Source: Diplosphaera chodatii
Lineage: Eukaryota > Chlorophyta > Trebouxiophyceae > Prasiolales > Stichococcaceae
Assembly (NCBI GenBank): GCA_032358165.1
Contig: JAALGY010000012.1
Location: 2,790,001 to 2,854,000 of the forward strand
DNA length: 64,000 bases
Direction of reading: 5' to 3'
This document shows, in pieces, positions 23,923-34,851 of this stretch (the stretch's first letter is position 1; each line of letters starts with the position of its first letter). A model generated the notes under the pieces. That model was given only the letters and a program-made list of their open reading frames with translations. It was not told the origin of the DNA and made no database searches. The position numbers and the translations under genes are program-made.

Positions 23923-26144
23923 CACTGTGGGGAGGACAGGTCAGGCGCCCCTTCGCAGTGGCATGCACAGCACCCTCGAAAGTCGCTTCGGCCGGTTGCA
24001 TGCAGATGCAGCTGCACGTATGCCAGCGCAGGGATGCTGAGGTCACAGCGCTGAGGCTGGCCAGAGAAAATTGCAAAGGTCGCCAATGCATAGCTGGCCA
24101 GGGTGCAGATGCCAGTCTCCATGCGGTCGCAGTCACACTGGCTGAAACATTCTCGAGTTTAGGACCAGATGGGCTGTGCTGATGCTGGTGCTGACCCTGC
24201 ACAAGATTAGCGAATATCTGCAACATGGCACACGTGCCTACCGTTGGCCTCACCAGAAGTTGTATGACAGCATGCCCCACGTGCGCAGGCTGCCAAACGC
24301 CACCTCACCCCACCGCATCCGCCGCACGGTGTCAAGAAACACCGCTGACGAGTTGCGGTGCCAGGCCCACCTGCAAGCACAGCTGGACATCAGCAGCTCC
24401 TACTTGTATGCCTGCTTGGCTCACGAAGGCAGTGCATTACAGGCACATTGGCTTGGAGAAAGCAATGGTCCATAAGGCAAGGTTGTGGTGCCCAAAAGCT
24501 TGCTTACTCATGGCCGTGTATGAAGAGGATGCTTTCGGGCAGCTGGTCCCACTCATCCAAGATGTACTGCAGGCAGCATGCAGGGCACGGTGGGTGCCTG
24601 CGAGTGGCAGGGCCGTACAACAGAAGGCCAGGGAGCAGGTGTAAAGGCTGTGTGTGAGCCAGTGGCTCTGCCCATGCACAAAAGCAGAACCCTGTGCAAC
24701 AGGACACAGCGGTACAGCGGGCATGGCATGAGGCACAGTGGCGGTGGCTGCGGTTGCCAGCAGGCTGCGGTGGCAGCGCACCTGCAGGTACACGCTCGCC
24801 TCCCGCCCATGGCCGGTGGCCAGATGCGGCCAGCAGCCTGCAGGCTCCGCCACCGAGGCGCTCCCTGCCGTCAGGTCTGCAGGGGTTTAGCTTGCAGTCG
24901 AGCAGCGCTGCCCAGCAGCATGGCGCAGTCGGAGGCTGTCAGCATGCTCACTGCGACGCGCGAGGTACGGTTGTCTGATGCTCGAGCATTGCTGACCTTT
25001 GCAGTGCCGGCGCTTCATGACATCTGGCTCTACAACCTATGTCCGGGACGCCGTCACATTGCCAAGCTGTTCGTCAATCCAGCGGGTCTCGTCTGCATTC
25101 AGACCAAGTGGACCGTTACACGAAATTGTCAAGGAAGTAGTTCGGCTTTGCTCTTTCCTGAGTCATGAGCGCTTGTGATGTCCCCAGAACCACTGCTGCC
25201 AGTCCCTGCAATGCTGCGCCTTGCAGGCCTGGCATCTGGGCACACATGCACCTCATCAGACGTGTACTCATTCAGAGGCTCCTACACAGCCAGGGTGGCA
25301 ACTTGCATCAGTTGTGGCTGCGATGATGATGTGCGAGCCCGTGTCCTGGCGCGACCCCGGGTGGCCATCCGCTGCCTCCAGCTGCTGCAGGGTGGCCTCC
25401 GCACCCGACTCCACGGCTGCACCTGGCCCCTGTGGAGACAGCTGCCGGAGCCACCAGCGCCAGGTGCGGCCGGGCGTGCGAGGCGTGCACCGCCGCAAAC
25501 CTGCAGCGATGGTGAGAGCAGTTGCATGCGCGCTGCAGCAAGAGCATTGCACAGCCGTCAGGAATGAGGAGTCTTGACGAGTCTTGAGCTCAGCCACGGA
25601 ATGACCTTGGGCCACCACAGCAGTCACAGCCTGTGAGGTTACAGAAGCGCTGGATCTCATACCTAACGGTGTCAGCTGGAGCAGCATCAGCGCCAGTGTT
25701 GCAGCAAGCACCACAGCCACGGGCCGCGCGTGTGCAGCGCGACAACATCGCTATTTAACCTAGGAGGTGCATAGTAGCCCCTGAAGGCCCTGTCCCTGTC
25801 TAGCGGTACGAGCGGTGACATGCAGGCAAGAGGCATATGCCGCTGCCGCCATGTCCTGCACCCACCTGTCGCCTGTGGCGCCGGCCCGTTAGCTTTGTGA
25901 ACGCTGAGCCGTCGTTGAACACGTGGAGATTGCCACTGCTATTGGTTACACAGCCGATGAGAGATGATGCCGATAACTCTTTTGGCATGGACGACCAAGC
26001 GGCTCTTGCTCGCCTCCGCAGCCCCGCTGCTACACGCTGATGCCTAGCTCATTTCTATGAGGTTCTCTGTGCAAGGAATGTACTAGCCTCAGACCGCCAG
26101 TCATGTAAGAAACGCTTGATGTGCGTTTGCAAGGATAACAAACG

Positions 26145-26750
26145 GCGTTCGCAAGGCGAAACGCGAATTTGACCCCCTTCATTGGAGTCCAACACCACTT
26201 CACGTGCATTAGCGTAAACCTTCGTTGCGAGCCAGCTCTGTTTGTACGTCCGAACTCCCACGCAATTATAGCTACATCAGCACTGCTGTGAAACCTCCAA
26301 CACGGCCTGTCCCGCGATTCCCCGGCGGATCCTCGGCGTCACCGCGGCTGATAACCGGCATAGTGTGCTACAGTGTGGAGTTGACCCGTGACTGGTCAGC
26401 ATTGCGTCCGTAACAGTCGCAGCTTGCGAGGCCTTGTTGGCCACCGTAAACCTCACGATCTTAATTTGAAGTCGTAGTTTATAAGCAACGACGGTTTCGA
26501 ACCAAGGGCGACTTTACGGCAGAATTTGACGCGGCCCGCGGCTTCGGTTGCTATGTTTCGCTACGCCATGGCCTCGTGACATCTGCATAGATATGTCAAC
26601 AGTCTATGCTGCGCGGCCGGTTGCCAGATCACATTTGTTGCGACCAGCAGCTTGCCCATTCGCCGTCACTACAAAGACCCTCTAGGGCTTTGTTCGGTAC
26701 GCGCAACCATCGTTACAAATTTGACCCCCCTAGGGGGGGGGTCAAATTAA
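26145..26750 (+). mobile_element. ~600-bp repeat element, unit 1
   Basis: The left end is GCGTTCGCAAGGCGAAACGCG followed by AATTTGACCCCC. The right end is a near-palindrome, AATTTGACCCCCC-TA-GGGGGGGGGTCAAATT. The ends are therefore inverted repeats of AATTTGACCCCC. The last 250 nt, including GACTTTACGGCAGAATT and CCTCTAGGGCTTTGTTCGG, are shared with unit 2. There is no coding potential. A non-autonomous DNA transposon (MITE-like) fits. A repeated untranslated piece of the neighbouring retrotransposon is the alternative. Confidence 0.6.
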
Positions 26751-26880
26751 CACCATCGGCGAGCGCACTCGATGATCGAAGGGCGTGGTGACTGTGCAGA
26801 CACCGGAAGGATGCTTTCATGAACTGCGTTGAGATCACAGCAAGGGTACAAGCTGCTGCGCATAGAAAGTAGAACAAGGG

Positions 26881-27482
26881 GCGTTCGCAAAGCGAAACGC
26901 GAATTTGACCCCCTTTCTTGCAGTCCTTGGTCGCTTGGTGGGGAAGCCAGTGATTGATGCACAACAGCATAAAGTTTGTTCGATGCCAGCCAAGACTACG
27001 AACTCAGAGTTCGATCCGGTTAAACCTACATCGGCATCATTCTGTATCTCCGACAGGGCCAGCACCGCCGTCTGTTATACGCTATCAACGCAGCAGCGAC
27101 CGATAACAGCGAAATGAAGGTCAACAGAGTCGGCTTGCACTGCCTAGATCCGGTCCAAGAAGGCCGCAGCGGATGACATACTGCAGACCGTAAACTTTGG
27201 CGAGTAGCTTATTTTCGTGTAGTTTATAACTTTTAACCCCGGGTGACTTTACGGCAGAATTCGACGCGGCCCGTGGCCTTGGTAACATACCTCAGTACGC
27301 CACGGCCTGGTAGCATCTGCATACACCTATGAGAAGCTCGTACCGCGCGGCCGTTGCCCGGTTGACACTCCTTGCCATCGGCAGGGCACCGATTCGACAT
27401 CACGTCGGCAACCCTCTAGGGCTTTGTTCGGTACGCGCAACCATCCTTACAAATTTGACCCCCCTGGGGGGGGTCAAATTAA
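26881..27482 (+). mobile_element. ~600-bp repeat element, unit 2
   Basis: This has the same architecture as unit 1 and nearly the same length (602 against 606 nt). The left end is GCGTTCGCAAAGCGAAACGCG plus AATTTGACCCCC, and the right end is AATTTGACCCCCC-TG-GGGGGGTCAAATT. Terminal parts are conserved while the middle is strongly diverged. The two units are head-to-tail, about 130 nt apart. Unit 2 ends about 20 nt from the stop codon of the retrotransposon ORF at 27504. Flanking sequence beyond both right ends (AGCGC..CTCGAT) is also similar, so the true unit may be some 25 nt longer. Confidence 0.6.
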
Positions 27483-27503
27483 AGACGACGCAAAGCGCCT
27501 CGA

Positions 27504-29639
27504 TTAGGAGGCAGCCAGCGTGAATAAAGCGATGACTATCCCGATTCCCAGCTGGTGGACTTGAGAAGTCCAGGCCCAATGTGTCATCAAGCCACTGGGT
27601 CTCAGGTTGCCATCCCTCGGCAGGTCTCCCTGCCTACAGGTTGAAGACACAAACACAAGCAGCATCAGTGTGGTGCACTGCTTCACAGATCTGGGCGACT
27701 CTTTACCCCTGTCGAATGGCAGCCCATCATCTTGGGCAGGGGACACAGGAGTGCCCATACACGAGGTGACATGCTGCTCAGCAGACTGGGAGTAAAGCGA
27801 TGGCAAGCAATTAGTCTTAGCTCTGCGGCTGTCGGCCTGTGTCGGGGCGCTGCGACGCCCTGGCGAGGCTTGAACCGAGGCGGGGCAGCGGCATCGATGC
27901 TGGGAGCGGCGGGAGCCCCTTCCAACTCGAGCAGAGGGCGTCTTTCGTGTGGTCGTATCCTGTGCCTCAGAAGCCGGGGCAAAGGTGAGTTCATCAAATC
28001 TGGCTGGAGCCTTGCGGGCACGTTTTGGGCGGTGTCCCACCCCATGCTCGTCATCAGCATGTGCGTCCAATGAGGCAGCAATGCATGCATGTCGCGAAGC
28101 AGTGTCCTGAGGGGTCTGTCGCTGATCCATGGAGGTGTCAAGCCGTTGTCGTTGCGGCCTGTGGCCGTGCTGGAGCGACAGCTGTGACTGTGCACAGCGC
28201 TTCTTCAGGGGCACTTCGCCCCGATCGCCGGCACCCGCAGGTGCTGATGCTGCCACGGCCCTCGAACTGGGCCGCCTCTCCCTGGTGCTCCTGCGGAGCT
28301 GTGACTCATCTGCGGTACACCCGCAGGATCCATCGTTGTCTGTGTGTGCCATGGCCTGCACTGATGACACAATTGCTGCCGGTGATGGCAACTTGAGGCG
28401 TTTTGCACCCTCAGGTACGCACGACATGGGCTGCTCCTGAGCCTCAGCTTCATCACTGCTGGGTGGTGCACCGTCTTGATACCTTGCTGGCTTGGCTGCC
28501 TGTCGCTTTGACCTGCGGGGTAGTACAGCGGGGCTCAGAACTGCATCAGAAACTGCCCGCAGGCGCCATGGCGTAGCATCAGCAGGGTCCATCTTGATTG
28601 CTGCTGTGTGATGCTGCAGCATCTGTTCACATGCAGGCTGTGTGAGTACAATACATCTGCCTCTAGTACTCATAGTTGTCATGTCATGACGGGCAGGGGC
28701 GCCGGTGGCTGACTCCATCGGGGCTCCTTGTGTGCGCCGGCTGGGCGTGCGGCGGCTGGCGGGTGCTGGCATGTTAGGCGGAGGGTGGGGCTGCTCCTCC
28801 TCCTCCTCTGCTCCAGGGCCGCCGTGCAGGTCGATCCCTTCCCGGCTGAGGTAGGGGCGTCTCTTCGTAATTATCTGTGAGGTGTGCTTGATGCTGTCCA
28901 AAGACAACTTGGTCAGCACGGTTGTCACAGCAATTGGCGATACTCCCAGCTCCTGCAAAACATCACAGGTCTTCTGCCGCATCATGCCTGCTGCACCAAT
29001 GATGATGGGGTGCACCTTCACTGCACCCCAACCTTTGGTGGTCATTGCAGCTGCAAGGCCTGAGTGTTGCCTTTCTGCCTTCTGCACCAGGGCGTGGACC
29101 TGCAAGTCATAGGTGTACTTCACTTCCAGCAGGTGAATGGTCACTTTGCCTCTGTCACTGGGGAAGCGGTCCCAGGGATGGTCCTCATGGGCCTTCAACC
29201 AGTCCAACTTCTCCATCAAGTTCAAGTGCGCATCCTTGGGCTCGAAGTCGTCATGCACCTGCATCACTACGATGTCAGGAATGCTGTGCTGTGCAGAGCG
29301 GTCCAGCAAGAAGCTGGGGAGCTTCCTCCTCCGTGGTCGTCCCTGCGACTGCTGTGACTTGGACCGAAGATCAAGGTCAGTCCACATAGGCAGTGCACCG
29401 TGTTTGCCCATCTTCAGCGCGTCCCAGCAAGTCCTTACCGCCATGTCAGGCCTTGCGGTGATGAGTGGCCTGACGTCATTGTGCAAGCAGTCCTCCCCCA
29501 GCGCATGTTGAGCATCATCTGCTGAACGCTTGCACAGGGGGCATATAGCATTCAGAAGAGCGCTGGCAGTCCCTGCCCACCTGGCGTCTCTACACTTGGT
29601 ATGCAGGCGGTGGCATCGGATGTGCGTGGCGTTGTGCAT
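27504..29639 (-). CDS. C-terminal ORF of a non-LTR retrotransposon (5'-truncated)
   Basis: A single uninterrupted 711-codon frame, unlike the intron-rich host genes. Near the start is a Cys/His knuckle (CPLCKRSADDAQHALGEDC), as found after the reverse transcriptase of LINE-type elements. Then come PDIVVMQ and IHLLEVKYTYD, about 55 residues apart, and VKVHPIIIGAAGMM. That order resembles the PD-(D/E)XK-like endonuclease domain of some LINE ORFs. The C-terminal half is basic and low-complexity, with three related motifs: PRRSKRQAAKPARYQD, LRRSTRERRPSSRA and HRPKRARKAPARF. No reverse transcriptase is found upstream of 29639, so the copy appears 5'-truncated, the usual fate of LINEs. The Met at the start may be fortuitous. 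The open frame despite truncation suggests recent insertion. Confidence 0.7.
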   Translation of the reverse strand: MHNATHIRCHRLHTKCRDARWAGTASALLNAICPLCKRSADDAQHALGEDCLHNDVRPLITARPDMAVRTCWDALKMGKHGALPMWTDLDLRSKSQQSQGRPRRRKLPSFLLDRSAQHSIPDIVVMQVHDDFEPKDAHLNLMEKLDWLKAHEDHPWDRFPSDRGKVTIHLLEVKYTYDLQVHALVQKAERQHSGLAAAMTTKGWGAVKVHPIIIGAAGMMRQKTCDVLQELGVSPIAVTTVLTKLSLDSIKHTSQIITKRRPYLSREGIDLHGGPGAEEEEEQPHPPPNMPAPASRRTPSRRTQGAPMESATGAPARHDMTTMSTRGRCIVLTQPACEQMLQHHTAAIKMDPADATPWRLRAVSDAVLSPAVLPRRSKRQAAKPARYQDGAPPSSDEAEAQEQPMSCVPEGAKRLKLPSPAAIVSSVQAMAHTDNDGSCGCTADESQLRRSTRERRPSSRAVAASAPAGAGDRGEVPLKKRCAQSQLSLQHGHRPQRQRLDTSMDQRQTPQDTASRHACIAASLDAHADDEHGVGHRPKRARKAPARFDELTFAPASEAQDTTTRKTPSARVGRGSRRSQHRCRCPASVQASPGRRSAPTQADSRRAKTNCLPSLYSQSAEQHVTSCMGTPVSPAQDDGLPFDRGKESPRSVKQCTTLMLLVFVSSTCRQGDLPRDGNLRPSGLMTHWAWTSQVHQLGIGIVIALFTLAAS

Positions 29640-31833
29640 ACGCCTGCATTTGCATCAACACTGCGATCGTCCTGCCTGACCTGCCAGCAATTGTACCAAA
29701 GTCACGTGTGTTGGTCCTCTTGAATGGGTGCTTCGTTGAGACGCACCTTAGACCTTGCTATATGCCACAGATGGATGCAATTTCTGAATGGACCTCGCTG
29801 GGTGCTGGCTTACACAGAAATAACTGCCTTGCGGGTGTCCGCCTCATGTGACCTGTGTTACTGTCGGCGCGGCATTCATCTGCAGCACGCACCACGCTCT
29901 GCAGCACATCAGCTGCCAGCTGTAGCACAACCCAGCTGTGGTGGCTCAGGCTTTGTGCACGCACCACCCCCTCGCTCCTGTCTTGACATAACTGCTCACC
30001 CTGAGGTTGTCCATGGTCCGGTGACCAGAGCATGCTGTGCACTATGTCAGAATGTTCCGGATAGCAAAGTGTCCGCCACGTCAGTGCCAAGTCGCTAGCC
30101 GCCACAAGCCACCATCCTCATGCAAACCAGGATTGATGGCCATCGCCACTGCACCTGCCTCCTCTCTGGCTGGGGCGGGTGCGCTGGGTCAGCGCTGGGT
30201 GAGGCAACGCTCTCTTCCCGCTGTCAGTGACCCTGCACCAAGATCCTGCTGAGCACTACCAAGTGCTATCGATCCTTTTACCACACCTGCTATGATGATC
30301 CTAAACAGGAGTTGGTCCGCTTCTAGCCTGGGGGCGGCAGCTGTCAGAGCATCAGTTCACCTTGCGGGGGACTGCGTCAGAGCACTGCAGCATGCCTGTC
30401 ACAATGGGCAGGCCAATGGTGATGCGCATGCGATGTGAAGCCACAGCATCCCATTTGCATTGAGGACATGGCATTCGCATGACAGCCCAGGGCCAGCATC
30501 TGGCCATCAGAGCGGCTTTACCTGCCAAGCACAGCTTGCAGTTGCGGCCGTGTGTGCCAGGAGGTGTGTCAAGTCAGCACCATGGCGGCCAAATGGCGGC
30601 AGGAAGTGCAGACGTGGCATGCTGTTGATAGTATGTGCACGCATGCTGCCACGAAGGCCGCCGGTAGAAGGCAAGCGGGCACTGCAAGGCAGCAAGCATG
30701 TGCACACAGCTCAGCGTCTCCAAGCTGCATATCTAGGTCAGGGCTTGGTCGCACGTATCCATGCATAGCCACCAACGCAGCAACCTCAACCTGCCGGCTG
30801 GAAGCTGCGCTGCAACGGATGCTGTGGCGCTGTTGGAGCAACGAATGCCGTGGCGCTGTTGGAGTACATCACCTTTGCGTGGTCCGCCGCCACCGTGCAT
30901 AGACCACCACATTGATCAAGCCGTCGCACTGCCTGTGCTGCATCAGAAGGATTGACAGGCGCACTGCCAGAGAGATGGTCAGTGCACCGCCATGCTGTGT
31001 CCAGCAGCGCGAGGTCCATCGCCACCACAAGTGTCTGGCGTTGCCCTGCAGGTTGATCGAAGATTGGTGTCTGCCTTGCAAACCGTGGCCCGTGCCTAGC
31101 CCCGGGCGGGCGAGGAATGACGGCGCAGCAGCTGTGAACCGCCAAACTGTCAACTGCCAAACACCGGTTGCGCGGTTTGAAGGGTCGTTGCCGTGAGGCC
31201 GCTGCATCTGAAGGTGATGGAGGTGATGTCGATGTGCGAGCAACTGCTGTCATCTGGCCACCAAGAGTAGTCCTTCCTCACACGTGCTGCAAGGCCTGTG
31301 CCGCTCACGTGTGCTACGATATAAGCATCGTAGGAAGGATCGCTGCTGTTGATCTGATCAGATGAGTGAAACAGGTTGATGACAGGGTGACGGCGGTCGC
31401 CACTGCTGCCTGCACGTTGTTTGCTGCGCTTGCAGGCTGCCGATCCCCCAGTCGAAAGTGCTTGCGTCGCTGTCGTCGGTGCCGAGACAATCCCGAAGTC
31501 CTTCCAGAGGTGAGTCTGAAGGTCAACCTCCATGTTTTGCGCTGCAAGTTGATGACTGAGTGCCGGGTCCGGCCTGTGGTCGCGATCTAAGACGCTGAGC
31601 ATCGCCCAACGGCGGTACATGCAGCGGCCCGAGGACGTTGTCAGTCATGCAACGATGGTGCAGCCGCTTGGAGCAAGCCCCTGGTGCAATCAAGAAGTTG
31701 GCTTTCCTGCTGCATGTCTACGAGCAGGGGACACACATCCACTCTGTACACTGGTGCACCTTCCTCAGCAGGCGGCGGCCGTACCCTGCGAGACGGCTGC
31801 CGTACCCGGGCCCGCCCGAGGGTGGGCTCAAGC
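29640..31833. other. Unassigned region upstream of the MycE-like gene
   Basis: About 2.2 kb with several short ORFs. The minus strand at 30786-31620 has two that read like protein (MEVDLQTHLWKDFGIV; DAYIVAHVSGTGLAARV), flanked by possible splice sites, but I cannot name a family or build a model. The last few hundred nt probably hold the promoter of the MycE-like gene. Confidence 0.3.
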
Positions 31834-34800
31834 ATGGCTTCAGGCATGGACATGCGGCACACTGTGACACTGCGCCTGCCGTGGGCGCTGGTCCTGGCGG
31901 TCACATTCACATGCTTGGGAGCCTACCTGGTGATCGGCTGGATACATAGTGTTCACCAGCCCTCGCTCATGGTGTCTGGTCTGCATGGCGGGATGCAGCG
32001 CTGGCATGTAGCAGGCATCGATGCACGTCACCAAGATGCAGCATCCCAACGGCTGCAGCTTGCACTGCCCGTGGCCTGGGACGAGCATGAGCAGCCTCAC
32101 ACTACAAGTCACACGATGGACAGAGCATTGTTGCTGGGGTGTAGGCGATCAGCTTTCAGAACAGCGGCAGCTGCAGCCTGAGGCCATTGATGCTGGCGGG
32201 GGCACCCCTGGCCGCCGCCTGTCGCAAGGTGCCCTCCTGCAAACAGCATGCAATCATGCAGAACATCCAATACAGTGCTGAAGCCGGCCAGATCACACCC
32301 AGCACCATGCGAAAGGTGACTCTCAACCCATGTATGCGCATGTGCACCATGATGAAGCGGGATTTTCCAGAGCGCATCTGTAAACTAGCTGCCTGGCTTG
32401 AGCACCACTGACACTTAGAAGTGTCTACCAGATCTGAAGCTGCTGTCGTGAGCTGGCGCTGCAGGATCGGGGCATGAACACAGGAAGCAGCAGCGGCTGG
32501 TCCAGCGCCCCGCGCATTGAGATTGGCGCTGAGGCATATGGCACAAACGACCTGTGGGACTTTTTCCAGCGCCACAGGAAAGGTCCCCAAGTTGACAAGT
32601 GGCACCCGTACTTTGACATCTACTCAAGGTAGGGGCAGATCCCGGCAGGCGGCTGTGACAGCATCAGAGTTGTGCATGCTGCGCGGGCTCACCCCCGGAG
32701 TCCGGTTGGACAGCTTTGAAGTCAACAGCCAGATGCACAGGCTGCCTGGCATGGTGAGTCTGTCATGCGGCTGCAGGTACTTCCAGCGCTTCCGGGGCAA
32801 CGAGCTCAAGGTTCTGGAGATTGGTGTCCAGGTGCGCTGCTGTCGAATGCAGTGATGTCCTGCTGCACACTTCCGCAGCATGCAGGCGCACCGTCATGCG
32901 TCACCCAAGGTTCTCGCATACTGTCGAGGGCACATCACAACGTTGACATGCGCAGCGCTAAAGGCATGTGCATGTTCTCGTGCCACAGTCGGGGGGATCC
33001 ATCCTCATGTGGCAGGATTACTTTGGGGCGGAGCGGCTGACATATGTGGGCGTTGACATGGACGGCTACACAAGGTGTGCGTGTTAGCAAATCGCTGCAC
33101 AGTGCAGCTTCATCAATGGCCCTTGCCTTGCGAAAGCAAGCCCGACAGCAAGGGCATTGCAGCCAGGACTATGCATGCCAGGATCTGCACCAGTTTACCG
33201 TAGAATCGATCATCTGCGCCCATGCTAATTCAGAGTACCCGTCTTGCTGGCTGCTCTCATGCTGCTCTCATGCTGACGAGGTCCTGATTCCGCGTCTTGT
33301 GGTGGTTTGCAGGGAACTGTTTGCAGAGCCGCCACGGGTGAACATACTGATTGGGGACCAGGGCAGCCCAGAGTTCTGGAAGAGCGTCGCGGACCAGCAT
33401 GCAGATGGATTTGATATTATTTTGGACGATGGAGGTGACCACACCTCTCTTCAGAGCTTGAAAGCTTCAACGCACCCACAGCTCGTCTACAGCATAACTG
33501 TGTTGTGGTCAGCAGCTGTGCAGATGATGCACCGCACATGTACAGCGCCCATTCCACCAGCAGCATCTACCATCCTAGCCTTCCACATGCTGCAGCAACA
33601 GCAGCAGATCAAGAAGGTCAGATTGTGATCTGGCTCCTTGAGCAGCCCAAGCCATCGTGTGTGCCTGCCGCCAACAGGTCACAGCATGAAGCAGCAGATC
33701 ACAACGTTCGAGTCGACCTGGGACCTGCTGAGGCCAGGGGGCGTGTACATCTGTGAGGTGCACATCAACCTGGCAGCTTGCCGAAGTTTGCTTTGTGCCC
33801 ACCCAACGCCGGGGAGTGCGCGAACTGCTGCACTTGGCAATTGCACACAACCTGATGTGGTGTGCCAAGCTGCTGACGCACGCCACAACAAGCCTGCCGC
33901 AGGACACTGCGACATCCATGGACTTTGCAATACCCCCGTCGCCACTGCGAGCAACTGTGTGGGGCGGTGAGCCGTGATCTCCGGCGATGATGAAAAAGCT
34001 TTGTGCTGTGTGCACGGACATCACCATGGCGACGGCCATGTGGGCCGAGCAGCTGGTGTGGCCATTGAGGCACGTCATCGGCTGCTTTGCAGGCGGCTAT
34101 GGCAAAAATGACACCTGGCATGAGTATGCCAAGCGCCTCGCTGACATTGTGCAAGGTGCAACAAGAGCTGGGCATGTGTGCACAGACATCATCCTGTCCA
34201 TGCACCAGCTGACTTGCATCAGACTGGTGCAGGAAGCCAGCAATGCATATGCCCGCCATTGAGTATGACAGCAGCATCTAATATGCATAAAACTCGCGAC
34301 TCGTCCAATGCATGGATTACATCAACAACTTCCAATGATGCACACATGTGATGTGTTCCTCCAGGTCACTACATCGACAGGAAGTTGCATCCTGGCTTCG
34401 ACCCCCACAACCGCACAGACACGCTGCTGTCGGTGGCATTCTATGACCAGATGGTTGTGCTGGTGCGCATCCCACCCAATTGCATGTTGCCGCAGACCAG
34501 CAGTCAACTACATCGATATCAAACTCGTGTGCAACCTGTGAACGTGCATGCCCTTCCTGGTCACACCTGTTCGCCAGTATTCCTGCATGTCCACTTTGAG
34601 TGGTCAGCTCAAACAGTGAAGGTTTGCGTCCTTGACGCTTGCAGCCTAATAAATGTTGCAAGAGGGGTCGACAGCAGCGCAAAAGCAGGCAGGTAGCTGG
34701 GTGCCATTATGTGACGCAGGAGAAGGGCTCGCACCCGCAGGCCGGGCGCTCACAGGCTGGCAGCTTTCAGATTCCGTACGGCCCTGGCCCGGTCAACAGA

Positions 34801-34851
34801 ACACAGCTGGCAAAGTACAGAGCGCAGCTCGAGAGGTCGCTGAAGCAATGA
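31834..34851 (+). CDS. MycE-type sugar O-methyltransferase, membrane-anchored
   Basis: The ten exons are 31834-31929, 32465-32628, 32777-32831, 32989-33074, 33313-33434, 33678-33757, 33903-33966, 34093-34155, 34365-34462 and 34720-34851. They total 960 nt (319 residues), with every phase matching. Residues 1-32 form a short basic head and one hydrophobic helix (PWALVLAVTFTCLGAYL). The SAM-binding motif VLEIGVQSGGS lies at about 99-109 and YVGVDMDG follows. DDGGHSMKQQ has Asp172-Asp173 and His176; the chain then runs LLRPGGVYICED with Glu201-Asp202. The pattern VLEIG, GDQG, DDG.H and ED matches the class I methyltransferases typified by mycinamicin VI 2''-O-methyltransferase MycE, where the equivalent acidic residues bind Mg2+ and the His is near the catalytic site. 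O-methylation of a sugar hydroxyl in the Golgi lumen is the likely role. The acceptor is unknown. A caveat is that SAM must be imported into that lumen. Confidence 0.88.

Larger units (their letters stand above)
21928..25988 (-). pseudogene. DUF3431 copy 2, disrupted
   Basis: All twelve exons seen in copy 3 have recognisable counterparts. They run from MPKELSASSLIG (ATG at 25988) through the anchor exon (VAVVLAATLALMLLQL, about 25680-25756), the SHIIIAATTDAS stem and DETRWIDEQLGN, then CWPHLATGHGREASVYLQ, YILDEWDQLPES, WAWHRNSS...WGMLSYNFW and DLAIMVSPTEPERC. They end with YFWEPLGLNNTLG, CCAEFVVRRDRIRARPRSFY, GEPWVTLGIGKC and a C-terminus ending at TGA 21928. Two lesions are visible. A TAG at 25037-25039 replaces the Tyr codon of copy 3 (ASRT-Y-VVVPD) in the fourth exon. 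In the tenth exon, the segment between LLDNLN and MEHSWH is two nucleotides longer than in copy 3 (about 22444-22495), so the two halves are in different frames. Neither is relieved by an obvious alternative splice site. Unless the assembly has errors, no full-length protein is made. The gene is otherwise well preserved, so the damage is probably recent. Confidence 0.8.

Noticed and set aside
21928..25988. TAG read as an amino acid (alternative code) to rescue copy 2
   Set aside because: Other genes here end in TAG (for example 8485-8487 and 63070-63072), and the separate frameshift would remain.
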